NCBI GenBank assembly: GCA_009733715.1
Contig: WMKJ01000008.1
Coordinates: forward strand, 124,001 to 188,000
DNA: 64,000 bases
From: Herpomyces periplanetae
Taxonomy: Eukaryota > Ascomycota > Laboulbeniomycetes > Herpomycetales > Herpomycetaceae
Direction of reading: 5' to 3'
Part shown: positions 21,491-32,247 of the stretch, piece after piece
How the letters are laid out: each line of letters begins with the position of its first letter
Numbering within the stretch: position 1 is the first letter of the stretch
Position numbers and translations under genes: made by a program
Notes under the pieces: model-generated
The model's database searches: none
The model's input: the letters and a program-made list of their open reading frames with translations, nothing else
What the model was told of the DNA's origin: nothing

Positions 21491-23635
21491 TCAACTGGAA
21501 TTTTGTGGCAAAACGTCTACAGAATGACGACGTTCTGAAGCGCTATCTACGGCTTCATTTTCACTAATTTGCCACTGCATGAGCCGACGAAAAGCTCCAT
21601 TTCCACTCATAAGTTCGTTAAACGTGCCAATCTCGGCTTCGCGACCGTCAGATCCCAGGCATATAATACGATTTGCACTTTTAATCGTACTCATTCTGTG
21701 GGCTATAGAAATTATCGAGGGTTTTGATGATACGGAAGAAGTTTGACTAGCTCTAGTTAAAGTGAGTAAAGCTTGATTAACCAAAGTTTCACTTGCGGCG
21801 TCCAGTGCACTGGTCGCTTCGTCCAGAATAATTATATCCGGTTTCTTAATCAAAACTCGAGCTATGGCTATTCTTTGTTTTTGTCCACCGGATAATTGAG
21901 CACCTTTAGCGCCGACAAAAGTGTCGAGTCCATCGGGAAAATCGGATATGAATTCACAATTCGCTTGTCGAGCAGCTTCAATGATTCGAGATCGAGTAGC
22001 GTTTTTAACCCCATACGCAATATTATCAGCGATGGTACCAGAAAACAAAACGGGCTCTTGTCCCACATAACCAATTTTTCGACGGAGTTGTCGAACATTC
22101 ATGCGACAAATATCTCGATTGTTAATAGTTATCAATCCCCGAGTTGGATTATAAAACCTCAATAGTAAGCCGGCCACGGTAGACTTTCCTGCTCCACTTG
22201 GCGCTACTATAGCTACATGATCACCATTGTCAACTCTAAAGTTTAAACCTTGAAATATTTTTAACGCAGGTCGCGTAGGATACGAGAAGTGAACGTTACG
22301 AAATTCAATTGGACCTCGTGCATCTTTAACTGTATCACCCATTGTGCTTGATATAGTTGGCTCACGATCCATTAATTCAAAGAGTCGAGATGCTGCCCCA
22401 ACCCCTTTCATTAACTCGGAATAAAAACCCGACAAGCCAAACATAGACGAACCAGCGTAGGCTGTATACATAAGAAACGATGTTAAATCACCAACACTTA
22501 TTTTTCCCGCTGAGACCATACCTCCTCCAACGTATAACAATAATATCAATGACAAATTCCCCGTTAAACCAGTAATAGAAAAGAAGGTAGCCGATAAAAC
22601 AGACTCTCGTTTTCCCAGTTCGAATATTCGACGAACTTGATCGTTGAACATTTTCATTTCTTTAACTTCACCGGCAAAAGCTTGCGCAGTTCTTATATTG
22701 CCCAACTTTTCCTCTGAAATTCTCGTTAAACCTCCCAAGGCCTGTTGGATCTTACGCGAAATATTTCGCACGGCTCTGCCGTAAAAGTATGCACCGAGTG
22801 AAATAGGTGGAAAGATTAATGCCAGTAGTCCCGTTAACTCTAAACTAACATATCCCATTAATGACAGTCCAGCTACCCCACTAACTAAGGAGCGCAAACC
22901 ATCGGATAAGTTTTGTGTGATACTTTTTCCCACAATGACCGTATCTGATCCAAGTCGGGATATGAGATCTCCAACTCTATTTGCATCGAAAAATTCGGCA
23001 TTTTGACGAATAGTTTGCCGATACATCCGACAGCGTAGCCGGGAAATAACTCGCTCTCCCACAATGCGAAGTATGATAATTCGAAAATAATTAGCACATG
23101 CGCCCGTTGTTAGTATTCCAGCAAATGCAAGGTAAAATGTAGCGGGTGAAATTCCCATTAATAGTGTTGATTGATCAGTTTGAGCACGAATGGTCATATC
23201 GATGATTTTTCCAACTGAGAAGGGTATTGACAATGAAATTGACGCAGACACGAGTAGGCAAACTAATGCGACACACAAGGGACGACTTTCGGGCGCTGCA
23301 AACTTGAGTAATCGTACAATTTCACTTAGGCTGCTTTTACGTGAATTTTCCCGATTGTCATGACCTAATCGTGATGCCAGATTCAATTGAGACGCTTGTA
23401 AGGCTCGTTCAGATCGTTCAAACTCCCGGATTTTAACCGTTGTTTCACTATTAACGTGATTGGGGTGCACGCATGTTGTTGAAAGGTTTCGTAGACTAAA
23501 ACTACTACTAGAGTTGCCTGATATTAGCCTGGAATACACATTTTGCCACGCAGCGTAATAGTAACGAGAACGCGGAGCGCAGTAAGTTAACGCTGTATGT
23601 CCCGTCGTGCGTGATAAACCACGCCATGATATCAT
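21491..23635 (-). CDS. MDL1: Mitochondrial ABC half-transporter, MDL1/ABCB10 type
   Basis: Single exon of 714 residues. It is an inner-membrane half-transporter that works as a dimer. In yeast Mdl1 exports peptides from the matrix. Residues 1-55 are rich in Arg and Ser and lack acidic residues until the mid-50s, as in a mitochondrial presequence. The membrane domain spans about 120-430. The ATPase domain has Walker A at 478-486, signature LSGGQKQRIAIARVL, Walker B IIILDEATSALD and the H-loop in SIAHRMST. Walker A reads APSGAGKST, with Ala for the usual first Gly, which the general P-loop pattern allows. I start at the first ATG; the frame stays open upstream only via GTG within a CA repeat. 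It is divergent from CDC37 across 680 nt. Confidence 0.92.
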   Translation of the reverse strand: MISWRGLSRTTGHTALTYCAPRSRYYYAAWQNVYSRLISGNSSSSFSLRNLSTTCVHPNHVNSETTVKIREFERSERALQASQLNLASRLGHDNRENSRKSSLSEIVRLLKFAAPESRPLCVALVCLLVSASISLSIPFSVGKIIDMTIRAQTDQSTLLMGISPATFYLAFAGILTTGACANYFRIIILRIVGERVISRLRCRMYRQTIRQNAEFFDANRVGDLISRLGSDTVIVGKSITQNLSDGLRSLVSGVAGLSLMGYVSLELTGLLALIFPPISLGAYFYGRAVRNISRKIQQALGGLTRISEEKLGNIRTAQAFAGEVKEMKMFNDQVRRIFELGKRESVLSATFFSITGLTGNLSLILLLYVGGGMVSAGKISVGDLTSFLMYTAYAGSSMFGLSGFYSELMKGVGAASRLFELMDREPTISSTMGDTVKDARGPIEFRNVHFSYPTRPALKIFQGLNFRVDNGDHVAIVAPSGAGKSTVAGLLLRFYNPTRGLITINNRDICRMNVRQLRRKIGYVGQEPVLFSGTIADNIAYGVKNATRSRIIEAARQANCEFISDFPDGLDTFVGAKGAQLSGGQKQRIAIARVLIKKPDIIILDEATSALDAASETLVNQALLTLTRASQTSSVSSKPSIISIAHRMSTIKSANRIICLGSDGREAEIGTFNELMSGNGAFRRLMQWQISENEAVDSASERRHSVDVLPQNSS

Positions 23636-23683
23636 GATTTGAGTTCCCGGATGAACTAGTACTAGCTCACTGCTGTTTATATG

Positions 23684-23729
23684 GTATGTGCGCGCGCACG
23701 CACGCTCAAATGTACACACAACACACACG
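23684..23729. repeat. Alternating CA/CG tract beside MDL1 start
   Basis: TGTGCGCGCGCACGCACGC followed by ACACACAACACACAC. It is an alternating purine-pyrimidine tract about 50-95 nt upstream of the MDL1 ATG, probably inside the 5' UTR or core promoter. Confidence 0.7.
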
Positions 23730-24114
23730 TTAAAAAGTATTGAGAAGCAAGGACAAATTGGTCAGTTTAAACAATTAAAATGCGCGTTTTTCATACGTTT
23801 ATAACAATTCGGTCAAATTGGTCTAAAGTATATGTGTGCGTGCGTGTGTGCGGGCATACATTTGAATTTAACAATTATGGATAGCTTTATGGAAATACAC
23901 ACGTTAAATTGGCTTTAGTCAAAGTGAAAAACAAAATTTTAAATGTGCGTGAATCTTTAAGAATGTTTCACTTAAGTAAAAACTTTCCAAGGGAAAATAT
24001 GTGAAAATTTTATTTCTTCATCTCACGTACCCGCGTGTCCGCCTTAAACGGCCCCTCAGCAGCATTCTCGCTTTCGGGAATAATAATCTCCGCAATACCG
24101 ACCACCTGAACCAA

Positions 24115-24122
24115 TGACGTCA
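24115..24122. promoter_or_regulatory. CRE palindrome TGACGTCA between MDL1 and CDC37
   Basis: A perfect bZIP (ATF/CREB-type) octamer, about 190 nt upstream of the CDC37 ATG and 480 nt from MDL1. It is symmetric, so it could serve either gene. Confidence 0.4.
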
Positions 24123-24315
24123 TATTCCCCGTTCAAAATCACATGGGAGTCATGTGTATTTGTATTATGTAAGACGAGAGATTTTGTGGATAGAGTCAGT
24201 GGAGTGATATTTATAATGTGCAAAAGATTTGTATAGACGGGGAAAGTATTTTTAAGGGTTGGAGTTTGACGTGAAGATTTTCCAGATAAAGGAAGGTTTT
24301 TTTGATAAATCAAAA

Positions 24316-26129
24316 ATGCCACTGGATTATAGTAAATGGGTAAGTGTGTGTTTGAAAAGATAATAATTCATTTTGATAAGGAAAGGGGAATATGATATTT
24401 AAGGGAAATATTTTTACATATTTTATGAAGTATGTATACACTTAAGCTAAAGTTAACGCATAAATTATATCTTTAACAGGATGCTATTGAATTGTCTGAT
24501 GATTCAGACATTGAAGTTCATCCTAATGTGGATAAAAGGTCATTTATTCGAGCTAAACAAGCGCAAATTCATCAACAACGAGCCGAACGACACTGTCAAA
24601 TTTCGAGTTTAAACTACGATCGTGTAATCAATGAAGCTTTGTTAAAGCGCATTGAACAGTTTTCCCAAGAACTTGATAAGTTGGACATTGAATCCGTGAG
24701 TTCACCATCTGCGGCCTTGGATGATATTATCTTTCAATATTTGGTGAATCTTGCCAAAGATTCCGCTCAGGACACTCCACCCGATCCACCGGAAAATTTA
24801 CCACGGCGGAAATCGGAAGTCGTTCCTTATTCTAAAATGATGGCAACGCTTATCGATCAAATTCGGCAAGACGTTGATAAAGTTATCACAGACGAATCTG
24901 GTACAAAGGAGACGAGTAGTTTAGTGAAAGCATTTAAAGCTGAAGCGGAGAAACATCGACAAAAAATATTGGATTTACAAGTTGAACTAGCTGAGAAACT
25001 AGCAGAGCTCAATGCGGAAAGTAAACGACAAATTACAAGTGAAGATATACATACAGGTTTTGATTTCTCACATGTTGCAAAGAAAACTGAAGCTAAATCA
25101 TCAAAATCTACGACTACCACTCAAGTTGAATTATTGAATCCTGGTGCTAACAAACATTCCAGCTCACAAGACTCTGCTAGAGGTGATACCAGTAATCCAG
25201 ATAACAATCTTGATGATAATAGTGATGGAGACATTACGGATGATAATGTCACCATTTCGGCACTCGGACGGGAGATGCTAAATTTTTCCGAATTGGATTT
25301 TATGCAATGCTCACAATTCATGCTCCAGCATCCTCAGATACTCAAACCAAAAGAATCAGATGGATTACTTGTTGAAGCTTTTAACTTTCAAATGGATGGC
25401 AAGTCGGATCTGGCCAAACGATGTGTTCACCACGCATTATTATTACAATATTGTCGACAACTGGGAGCTAATGGAGTTCAATTATTTTTCAAGCGGTACG
25501 TACATTCAAATTTTCATTTACCAATTAAGTGAGATAATAATCTATGCACCATTCCGTAAATTTACCATCAACTAAAATTCATTAAATTTGACTATTAACA
25601 TTTTATTATTAGGATAACTACACCTAACCACCAAGCCCAAAACCTCTTCTACGATGATGTCAATAATACCTACGAACGTATCCGGGATCGAACTGTTGAA
25701 TTATTACGTGAAAGGGAGAATGACTCAGCGGGTGTAGAACAAATTCAGTTGCAAGCTGCTGATCCATCATCTACAATCACCATTCGCGTACCAGAACCTA
25801 TAACCAATATTGAAACTGCACCACCTGAATTAGTGCATGCTCGACAAGTTTTTGAATCATTTCCAGCTGATCTTCGTGAAGCTTTAGAGCATGCTAGCTT
25901 AGATGAAACTAACGCTGTTCTAGCACATATGACTGTAAGTCAAGCTGAAGAAATTGTCACCCAGCTCGGCGAACTCGGTATACTCAACCTGGAAGAGGGT
26001 ATAATTGATGCTACGACTGATGAAGGTAAAGCTATCGTTGAAACAATTGAAAAAACCGGCAAAATTCCCTCTACAGTACACCAAGAACGTTACGACCTTG
26101 GGTCTGTTGCTCCTTCCCAAGAATCGTAA
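24316..26129 (+). CDS. CDC37: CDC37, Hsp90 co-chaperone for kinases
   Basis: Three exons, 24316-24339, 24480-25495 and 25613-26129, give 518 residues (yeast Cdc37 is about 506). The first exon is only eight codons (MPLDYSKW). The 140-nt GTAAGT...ACAG intron joins it to DAIELSDDSDIEVHPNVDK, the family signature, with the Ser that casein kinase 2 phosphorylates in ELSDDSD. The second intron (117 nt, GTACGT...TTAG) interrupts LQYCRQLGANGVQLFFKR|ITTPN, in the Hsp90-binding middle domain, in phase 2. The C-terminal domain ends at SVAPSQES. Cdc37 recruits client kinases to Hsp90 in the cytosol. Where yeast reads SFIKWKQ this protein reads SFIRAKQ, so a usual Trp is Ala. A downstream same-strand gene (uS14m) starts 301 nt later. 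Confidence 0.96.
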
Positions 26130-26430
26130 AATTTCCGAATCACACCTGCCAGCCATACACATTCTACCTTCTTCATTCGTCTGTACATAATATTCTCTCA
26201 TCCTTCTAGAAACCCCCCCATTCGTCTACTTATATAATTCATGCGGAAGTGCCGTGTTTTGTAATCAAATACACGTGACGGGCATCTCTCCAGCTCACCG
26301 CTTAGCTAAGCTCTCTCTCCGCCAGTAAAATATTTTTTAAATTCGGTTCTCACAACGTTCATCGCGAAATTTTGTTATTGCATTATAATTTTTATACAAT
26401 TATATTCAAAGTTTAGGAGTGTATCACATA
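26130..26430. other. Intergenic CDC37-MRP2
   Basis: A 301-nt spacer that holds the CDC37 3' end and the MRP2 promoter. CACGTG occurs at 26272-26277, 154 nt upstream of the MRP2 ATG. No gene is seen. Confidence 0.6.
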
Positions 26431-26921
26431 ATGCCGGCGCAGTTCCGTTCGGGTAGATTGGACATAGGGTGCCACGTTAATAAATGGATTTTACGCGATC
26501 ATAATAAGCGTGTAGAGTTTGCGAAGCGTGAAGTAGAACGGTGCGTATAAAATATAATCTTTGGAAGAAGATTTGTATGAAGTTGTACTTATGGGAAAAT
26601 GAATAAACGTTTAGACAAGCTTTACGTTATATTGTACGAAATTTGACACTAGCACCACGAGTTCGATTTGCGGCGCAACAAAGATTGGCACGAATGCCGT
26701 GTTACGCGTTTCCCACTCAGATTAAGAATCGCTGTATAGCATCAGGCAAGGGACGGGGCGTACTCAGTGATTTTCGCCTGTGTAGGGTAAGTATTGGGAT
26801 ACGTGTGTGCCTGTGCGTACATATGCTCATGCTAAACAAACTTGTACCGTTCTCATAGATTCAATTTCGCTTACATGCCCTCGCTGGTCACATTCCTGGT
26901 GTGAAACGTGCCAGCTGGTAA
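26431..26921 (+). CDS. MRP2: Mitochondrial ribosomal protein uS14m (MRP2)
   Basis: Three small exons, 26431-26540, 26615-26786 and 26859-26921, give 114 residues, equal to yeast Mrp2 (115). Introns are 74 nt (GTGCGT...TTTAG, phase 2) and 72 nt (GTAAGT...CATAG with a GCTAAAC branch site, phase 0). The joined protein has every uS14 landmark. These are KREVERQALRYIVRNLTLAPRVR, the turn PCYAFPTQIKNRCIASGKGRGV, then [27 protein letters not shown] at the C-terminus. It binds the head of the mitochondrial small subunit. It lacks the zinc-finger cysteine pairs found in some bacterial S14, as usual for this type. No cleavable presequence is evident, as in yeast Mrp2. It is convergent with the protease gene, 405 nt away. 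Confidence 0.96.
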
Positions 26922-27326
26922 TCTGTTTACCTCTCGACTATTTACTATACACTTCCCCTCCCCTTGATAAACTCACGTGTGCGCAAACACGTGTTAACGT
27001 ACAATACCAGTTCATCCCAACGCCCCGGACGCTGAATCTAGACTTGAACCTTGTTTATACGGATGTGATTGGGCCTTTTGACCTTTTTACATTAAATCCA
27101 TACAATGAAAACATACAATCACCGATATATCAACTTCTACGACAGTTGTCGGTGCGCGCGCTCATCACATTGCTTAACTGCTCGTACGATACATATGGCT
27201 TCCCTTCGCTTATATGTTAAACCATTCGTATATATCACGGAAATATATATCACGTCGCGCAAAATTTTCCCATTAAACTTTAGGAGTTTACTGGTGCCTT
27301 CGTTCAGATTGAATGATAGTCACAAT
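26922..27326. other. Convergent intergenic MRP2/protease
   Basis: Both 3' ends face into this 405-nt stretch. Plus-strand open frames at 26807-27220 and 27105-27389 overlap neighbouring exons and show no family features. I see no RNA gene. Confidence 0.55.
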
Positions 27327-28855
27327 TTAAGACCGTTCGGGATACACAATACGACGATAATCCGATCTTCCGCCTCCGTTCCACGCTAATATGTTCTTTG
27401 TATCGATTGGTACGTCCGATATAACGTCATGAGTAGCAATTGTCATCAAGGCATCCTTGAGCTGTGAGGGAGATAAAGGTTTAGTGGAGTAACCAGAATC
27501 CAAACTGGGTTGCAATGATAACAAGTATGCTAACAACCCAGCGACATGAGGCGAAGCCATTGACGTTCCTGATATGATGTTTGTGGCATTTGGACTACCA
27601 ATCCATGCACTAAGAATTTGATAACCCGGAGCAAAAATATCGTTGCAACGTCCGTAATTGGAAAAATATGCTCGTTCATCTCGCATAGTTGTTGCGCCAA
27701 CTGTGATAGCTTTCTCAGCAGAAGCTGGTGAAAAGTAACATGAATCAGCGTCACTGTTACCTGCTGCCACGGCAAAGTGGAGTCCAGCTTCGACGGCAGC
27801 ATTAACAGCCATATCCAAAGCGTAAGATTTACCACCTCCCAAGCTCATGTTGGCAGCTGAACCTTTAAAACCCTTTCGCTTTCCGGTTCGAGCTAATTCC
27901 ACATTTATCATATGCTGTTCAGCAGCATACTCAACACCTTTTACCACATCGGACATGCTTCCGGCACCATCGGATCGTAGTACCTTGACGGCGATTACTC
28001 TGGATTGTTTAGCGACACCAAAGTCTTTACCGGCGATAGTTCCGGAGCAATGGGTTCCGTGACCATTTTCATCTTTTGAAGTATCACCTACAGGAATAGT
28101 TTTTCCCCAGACGGCACGGCCTTGAAAGTCTTGATGCTCCGTATTAATACCCGTATCGATAACGTAAACATCAACACCTTCACCAGCATTTTGAGTATAT
28201 ATATACTTATTATAGTTTCCAAAGTTTAGGATGTGTCGATGTGAAATACGAGCAAGTCCCCAAGGCGCATCCCTTTCAACAATGACGCTTTTATCATTAT
28301 CTTCGATTTCGTCGTCATCATTATAATTAGTTCGGAATCTATCGGGGATAGCACTCATTATATATACTTTGGTGTCTTTTTCAACGTATTCGACCTGTTA
28401 AAATAACAAAGTATGTACTGAGTTAGATATCAGGATAATAAATATGTATGAATGCATGTATACTTTTAACCTACGTCAGGATGTTCCCGGATTTCTCTGA
28501 TGATTTCTTCACTGAAATGGCCAGCGTAACCGCGATAACCATCTCCAATGTTAAACGTGTGCTTTACTATGTTCATGGGTTCCATGAACGGGATTTGAGA
28601 ACGTTTTTTCAACTCTAGTCGACTGATGAATGAAGCATCTTCATTCAAAGTTTGAAGCCAAACTTGATGAGCTTGAGCTTTATAGGAGTTAATATTCTTT
28701 TTAAGTATGACAATGTAATTATCGGGAATTTCTTCAAATGTTTGTACATTGACGACTTTATCCTTATTCGCGATAAACTGATCAGGCTCACTGATCATAC
28801 AAAGAGAGGTCCCGAGTAGGGATGTTAGGACGCAAAAGCTTGACAGAAGTTTCAT
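27327..28855 (-). CDS. Secreted subtilisin-like serine protease (S8A, proteinase K/cerevisin type)
   Basis: Two exons, 28475-28855 and 27327-28394, give 482 residues. The 80-nt intron (GTAGGT...ACAG, phase 0) lies inside the conserved HPD|VEYVEKD that ends the I9 inhibitor propeptide. Residues 1-20 are a signal peptide (MKLLSSFCVLTSLLGTSLCM). The I9 prodomain follows (NYIVILKK at about 52-59). The S8 catalytic domain has the full triad: D207 in VIDTGIN, H239 in NGHGTHCSGT and S405 in SGTSMASPH. The oxyanion Asn is in AAGNSDADSC. Length and order match fungal vacuolar or secreted cerevisin/proteinase K enzymes made as self-cleaving zymogens. There is no ER-retention or GPI signal. The start is the ATG that begins the signal peptide; the frame runs open further upstream without support. 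Confidence 0.94.
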
Positions 28856-30384
28856 ATTAACGGGTGAACCGTGGACGTGATAATTTATAACTCTTGTAAA
28901 TTTATACAATAATAATTCCTTGAATTTTTTCCAAAAGGTCAAATTTATCTTAAGTGATGATTCCCGTTCAAATCCTTTGGCTAATATGTTGACTTTATCG
29001 ATAACTTCCAATAGACCACGAGTAAAACTGTATTCATAGAGTAGATGAAGTATAAGTTTTTTTTGCGAAAAATTTTCAATAATAAATTCCCTATAAGTAT
29101 GAATCGATCTGTTAATGTGAATTTTAATACTAAGTTAGAGGATTGGATTTTTAAAAGTGAAATATTGAAGTTTCTTGAATTCAAAACTCGGCTGCGCGTC
29201 TAACACTACTTATCAGTATCGAAGCGGATTGGAACGTTCACGGTCATGTGACTGTGTATAGTGAGGCGCTGTGGACAGATGGACGATTGAAGAATAATTA
29301 TGATTTTGCTTTTGCTCTGCTTTGGTACTGGCTTTCACGTTCGTTTTTGCTTTCGCTCTCTTCAGATCACCCGCTCTTCCTCTCCCTTTTCAGTCTTAGG
29401 AAATACTCTCTTCTTTCCTCTTTCCTTAGGGCTGTGCTTCAATCCTTCGCTCCCTCTAACTTACCTTAGCCTACTCAAACTAATATATTTTCTCCAGTTT
29501 ATTTTGTCAATTCAATCGCTTGCTCATCATCTACTTAACCTACGCCTAAAATATCTTACTTCTGTTCCACATTGAGTACTTAAACTTGCCAAAACATCAT
29601 GTCCTTTTTCCAACTTAACCATCCCCCCTTCCCCTATCACGTTAATCAATCCAAGCTGTCTCCGACCAACTTCGCCAACAATTTGATTCCTCTGCGAGCC
29701 ATTCACTTCTTTAGTTCATACACTAACTCGACCCTTCAAACTTAATGCTATCGCACATCATCCTAACATTACCATCCCGTTCAACTTTGCTCCTCCATCT
29801 GCTAAACTTTCTCCAAACCCTCCGCCCTTTATCATGGCTGAAAGTGCTTATTACTCTAATGAATCACCCTATACAATTCCCTTCAGCCTTAACCTTTAAG
29901 ACAATCTCAATAAGTTCAACGTTATTTCATTATCATCAACCCCTCGTAATACACTAAACATAAATTATCTTGTATCCTAAACCTTCTAGTTACACTATGT
30001 TGTAATCATCCATAAAATATCTTCCCTGTACAATAAATATATCATTCTACCCTAATTTCCACCAATCATCAACAAAACTCTAGCTTGTTATTCCACTAAC
30101 AATCACCATTTCGTAGCCCAATCCAACTGAAAAAGAAAGATAAATTCCATCATTTCATTCCTCGTCCGTTGGCTCGTCTGGCTTTGCCATTTCCACGTCC
30201 ACGTGATCTGCTTCTCGGAAAATTATCCTTCCGATCCTTTCCGCAAAACGCGAAAACTTCTTTTTCGGCACCAAAATTTTCTTCCCAGCACGATATTTTA
30301 CTATATTAACGGGGTTTTTTTTATGAAAAGGGAGGGGATGCTTCTGATAATTCTTGCTGTTTAATTTTCCAAAATTTTTTCATT
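28856..30384. other. Divergent intergenic protease/DBP9, pyrimidine-rich
   Basis: A 1.5-kb region. From about 29.3 to 30.15 kb the plus strand is again C+T-rich and G-poor, like 4.8-9.4 kb, with chance hydrophobic open frames (29248-29957). The end nearest DBP9 has CACGTG at 30200-30205 and an RRPE-like motif directly before the ATG. No gene is seen. Confidence 0.55.
30371..30382 (-). promoter_or_regulatory. RRPE-like motif next to DBP9 ATG
   Basis: The minus strand reads TGAAAAAATTTT, one A longer than the yeast RRPE core, ending 3 nt before the DBP9 start. So close to the ATG it may lie in the 5' UTR, which weakens the case. Confidence 0.25.
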
Positions 30385-32203
30385 ATGGTTTTATCATCTC
30401 AAACTACTTCTTCATCCGTCGAAACCCCGCAACAGTGTGCATGGAGTGATTTAGCGCTGGATCATCGACTATGTCAAGCCATAAATGAACAAGAATTCTC
30501 CCTTCCTACGCTAATTCAGTCCCGTGCTATTCCTCTACTACTACAGGGCAAAAGTGTTATTGGTAAGTTTCGTACTTTGTAAATTTACGCACACATACAT
30601 ATCTTTCACTAGCTTTAACACATTGCTCATTGTAGCTTGTTCGCGCACGGGATCGGGAAAAACCATCGCATATGCTATTCCATTACTTCAATTAATCTTA
30701 CATCGAGCTTCGACACCAAAATCAACACGAATGCCTGTTGAATCTTATAAAACTAGCGCTTTAATATTGGTACCAACACGTGAACTTGCTTCACAAATTA
30801 CTAGAGTTTTTCAAGCATTAGCGTGGCACTGTCGTCAAATCATTCGTATTGATAATATCTCACTTAAACCCTCTTCATCAACTTTGCACACCTGTATTGG
30901 CTGCCCTGACATAGTTGTTGCTACTCCTGGCCGTGCAGCTGCAGCTTTACAAAACAAAACGCTTGACCTAACCAGCTTATCTCACTTGGTTATTGATGAA
31001 GCCGACCTTATTCTATCCTACGGCTACCAGGACGACCTAAATGTACTTGCCTGTGCCGTACCAGATAACGTTCAAATCTGCTTAATGAGTGCTACTTTAC
31101 GCCCTGAAGACGAAGTCTTACGCCAGGTGTTCTTCAATCAACAAAACCCCGTGTTTCTCGATTTATTGCCTGTGGAATCAGCACAACAAAGTTGTCCCAT
31201 TACTCAGTACATTGTAAAGTGTGGTGAAGATGAAAAATTCCTCCTTATCTACATAATTTTTAAGCTAAAATTAATGACTGGAAAAATTATTGTCTTTGTT
31301 GGTGACATCGATCGATGTTATCGCGTAAAACTGTTTCTAGAACAATTCGGAATCAAAAGTTGTATCCTGAACTCTGAACTGCCGGTTAATTCTCGAATCC
31401 ACGTTGTCGAAGAGTTCAACTGTAACGTTTACGATATTATTATAGCGTCTGATGAAAATGAGGTGATGGGACGTGAATCCAATTCTCAACAAACGCACTG
31501 TGCGCCTCGTAACAATCGAGAGTACGGGGTATCACGGGGTATAGATTTTAAATGTGTTGCCGGAGTTATTAACTTTGACTTACCACGTTCCGCAAAATCC
31601 TACATTCACCGAATTGGACGTACTGGTCGCGCAGGGCAAACCGGAACGGTTATGAGTTTTGTAATTCCCCGATCCGAGTTTAAAAAGCATAAAGGCATTT
31701 CATTTGAAGCTTGCAAAGATGATGAACAAGTATTCCAACATATAGTAAAGAGTCAAGATGACATGGGCAATACAATACAACCTTACCAGTTTGATATGAG
31801 TACACTGCAAGGTTTTAAGTACCGTTTGCGCGATGCGCTTAAATCCGTAACAAGCATCGTAATTCGCGAAGCACGTATCCGTGAAATCAAAATGGAAATC
31901 GCCAAATCTGATAAGCTCAAGGAACATTTTGAAAAGAATCCCAACGATTTGCTTCAATTGCGCCATGATACAAATCTTTTGCCGTCTGCGCGCATTTTGT
32001 CGCATCTACGACATATTCCGGATTATTTGCTTCCCAAAGGTATGGCTAGATCAACAGATGCCGTTCCACAAGGTGGTATAGGCTTTATGAAAACGCTGGA
32101 ATCATCAAAAAAGCCTCGTAAATCGTTACGCCATCCACGAAAGAATCCCAGGTTTATTCACCGATCACAACGCAAAAGTAAAAATCCGCTTCAGAACCTT
32201 TAA
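30385..32203 (+). CDS. DBP9: DBP9/DDX56-type DEAD-box RNA helicase
   Basis: Two exons, 30385-30562 and 30636-32203, give 581 residues (yeast Dbp9 594, human DDX56 547). The 73-nt GTAAGT...TGTAG intron is phase 1 and falls just before helicase motif I (ACSRTGSGKT, ending at residue 69). Upstream is the Q-motif region LPTLIQSRAIPLLLQGK. Motif Ia PTRELASQ, motif II DEAD at 180-183, motif III SAT, then motifs V and VI (VSRGIDFKCVAGVINFDLP, YIHRIGRTGRAGQTG) follow. The RGID block is preceded by an insert of about 25 residues with Asn/Gln, a feature of the Dbp9 group. The tail is Lys/Arg-rich. Dbp9 acts in the nucleolus in early 60S assembly and 27S rRNA processing. The stop lies 44 nt from the convergent clathrin light chain stop, so the transcripts probably overlap. 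Confidence 0.94.
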
Positions 32204-32247
32204 CTCAACTCACGACGACCCTTGGGGAGGGGCATACATCAATAATA

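Larger units (their letters stand above)
23636..24315. other. Divergent promoter region MDL1/CDC37
   Basis: A 680-nt region between two divergently transcribed genes. It holds alternating CA/CG tracts (23684-23729 and about 23828-23855), a TGAAAATTTT element at about 24001-24010 and TGACGTCA at 24115-24122. An open frame on the minus strand (24056-24322) covers the CDC37 first exon antisense and is not a gene. Confidence 0.6.
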
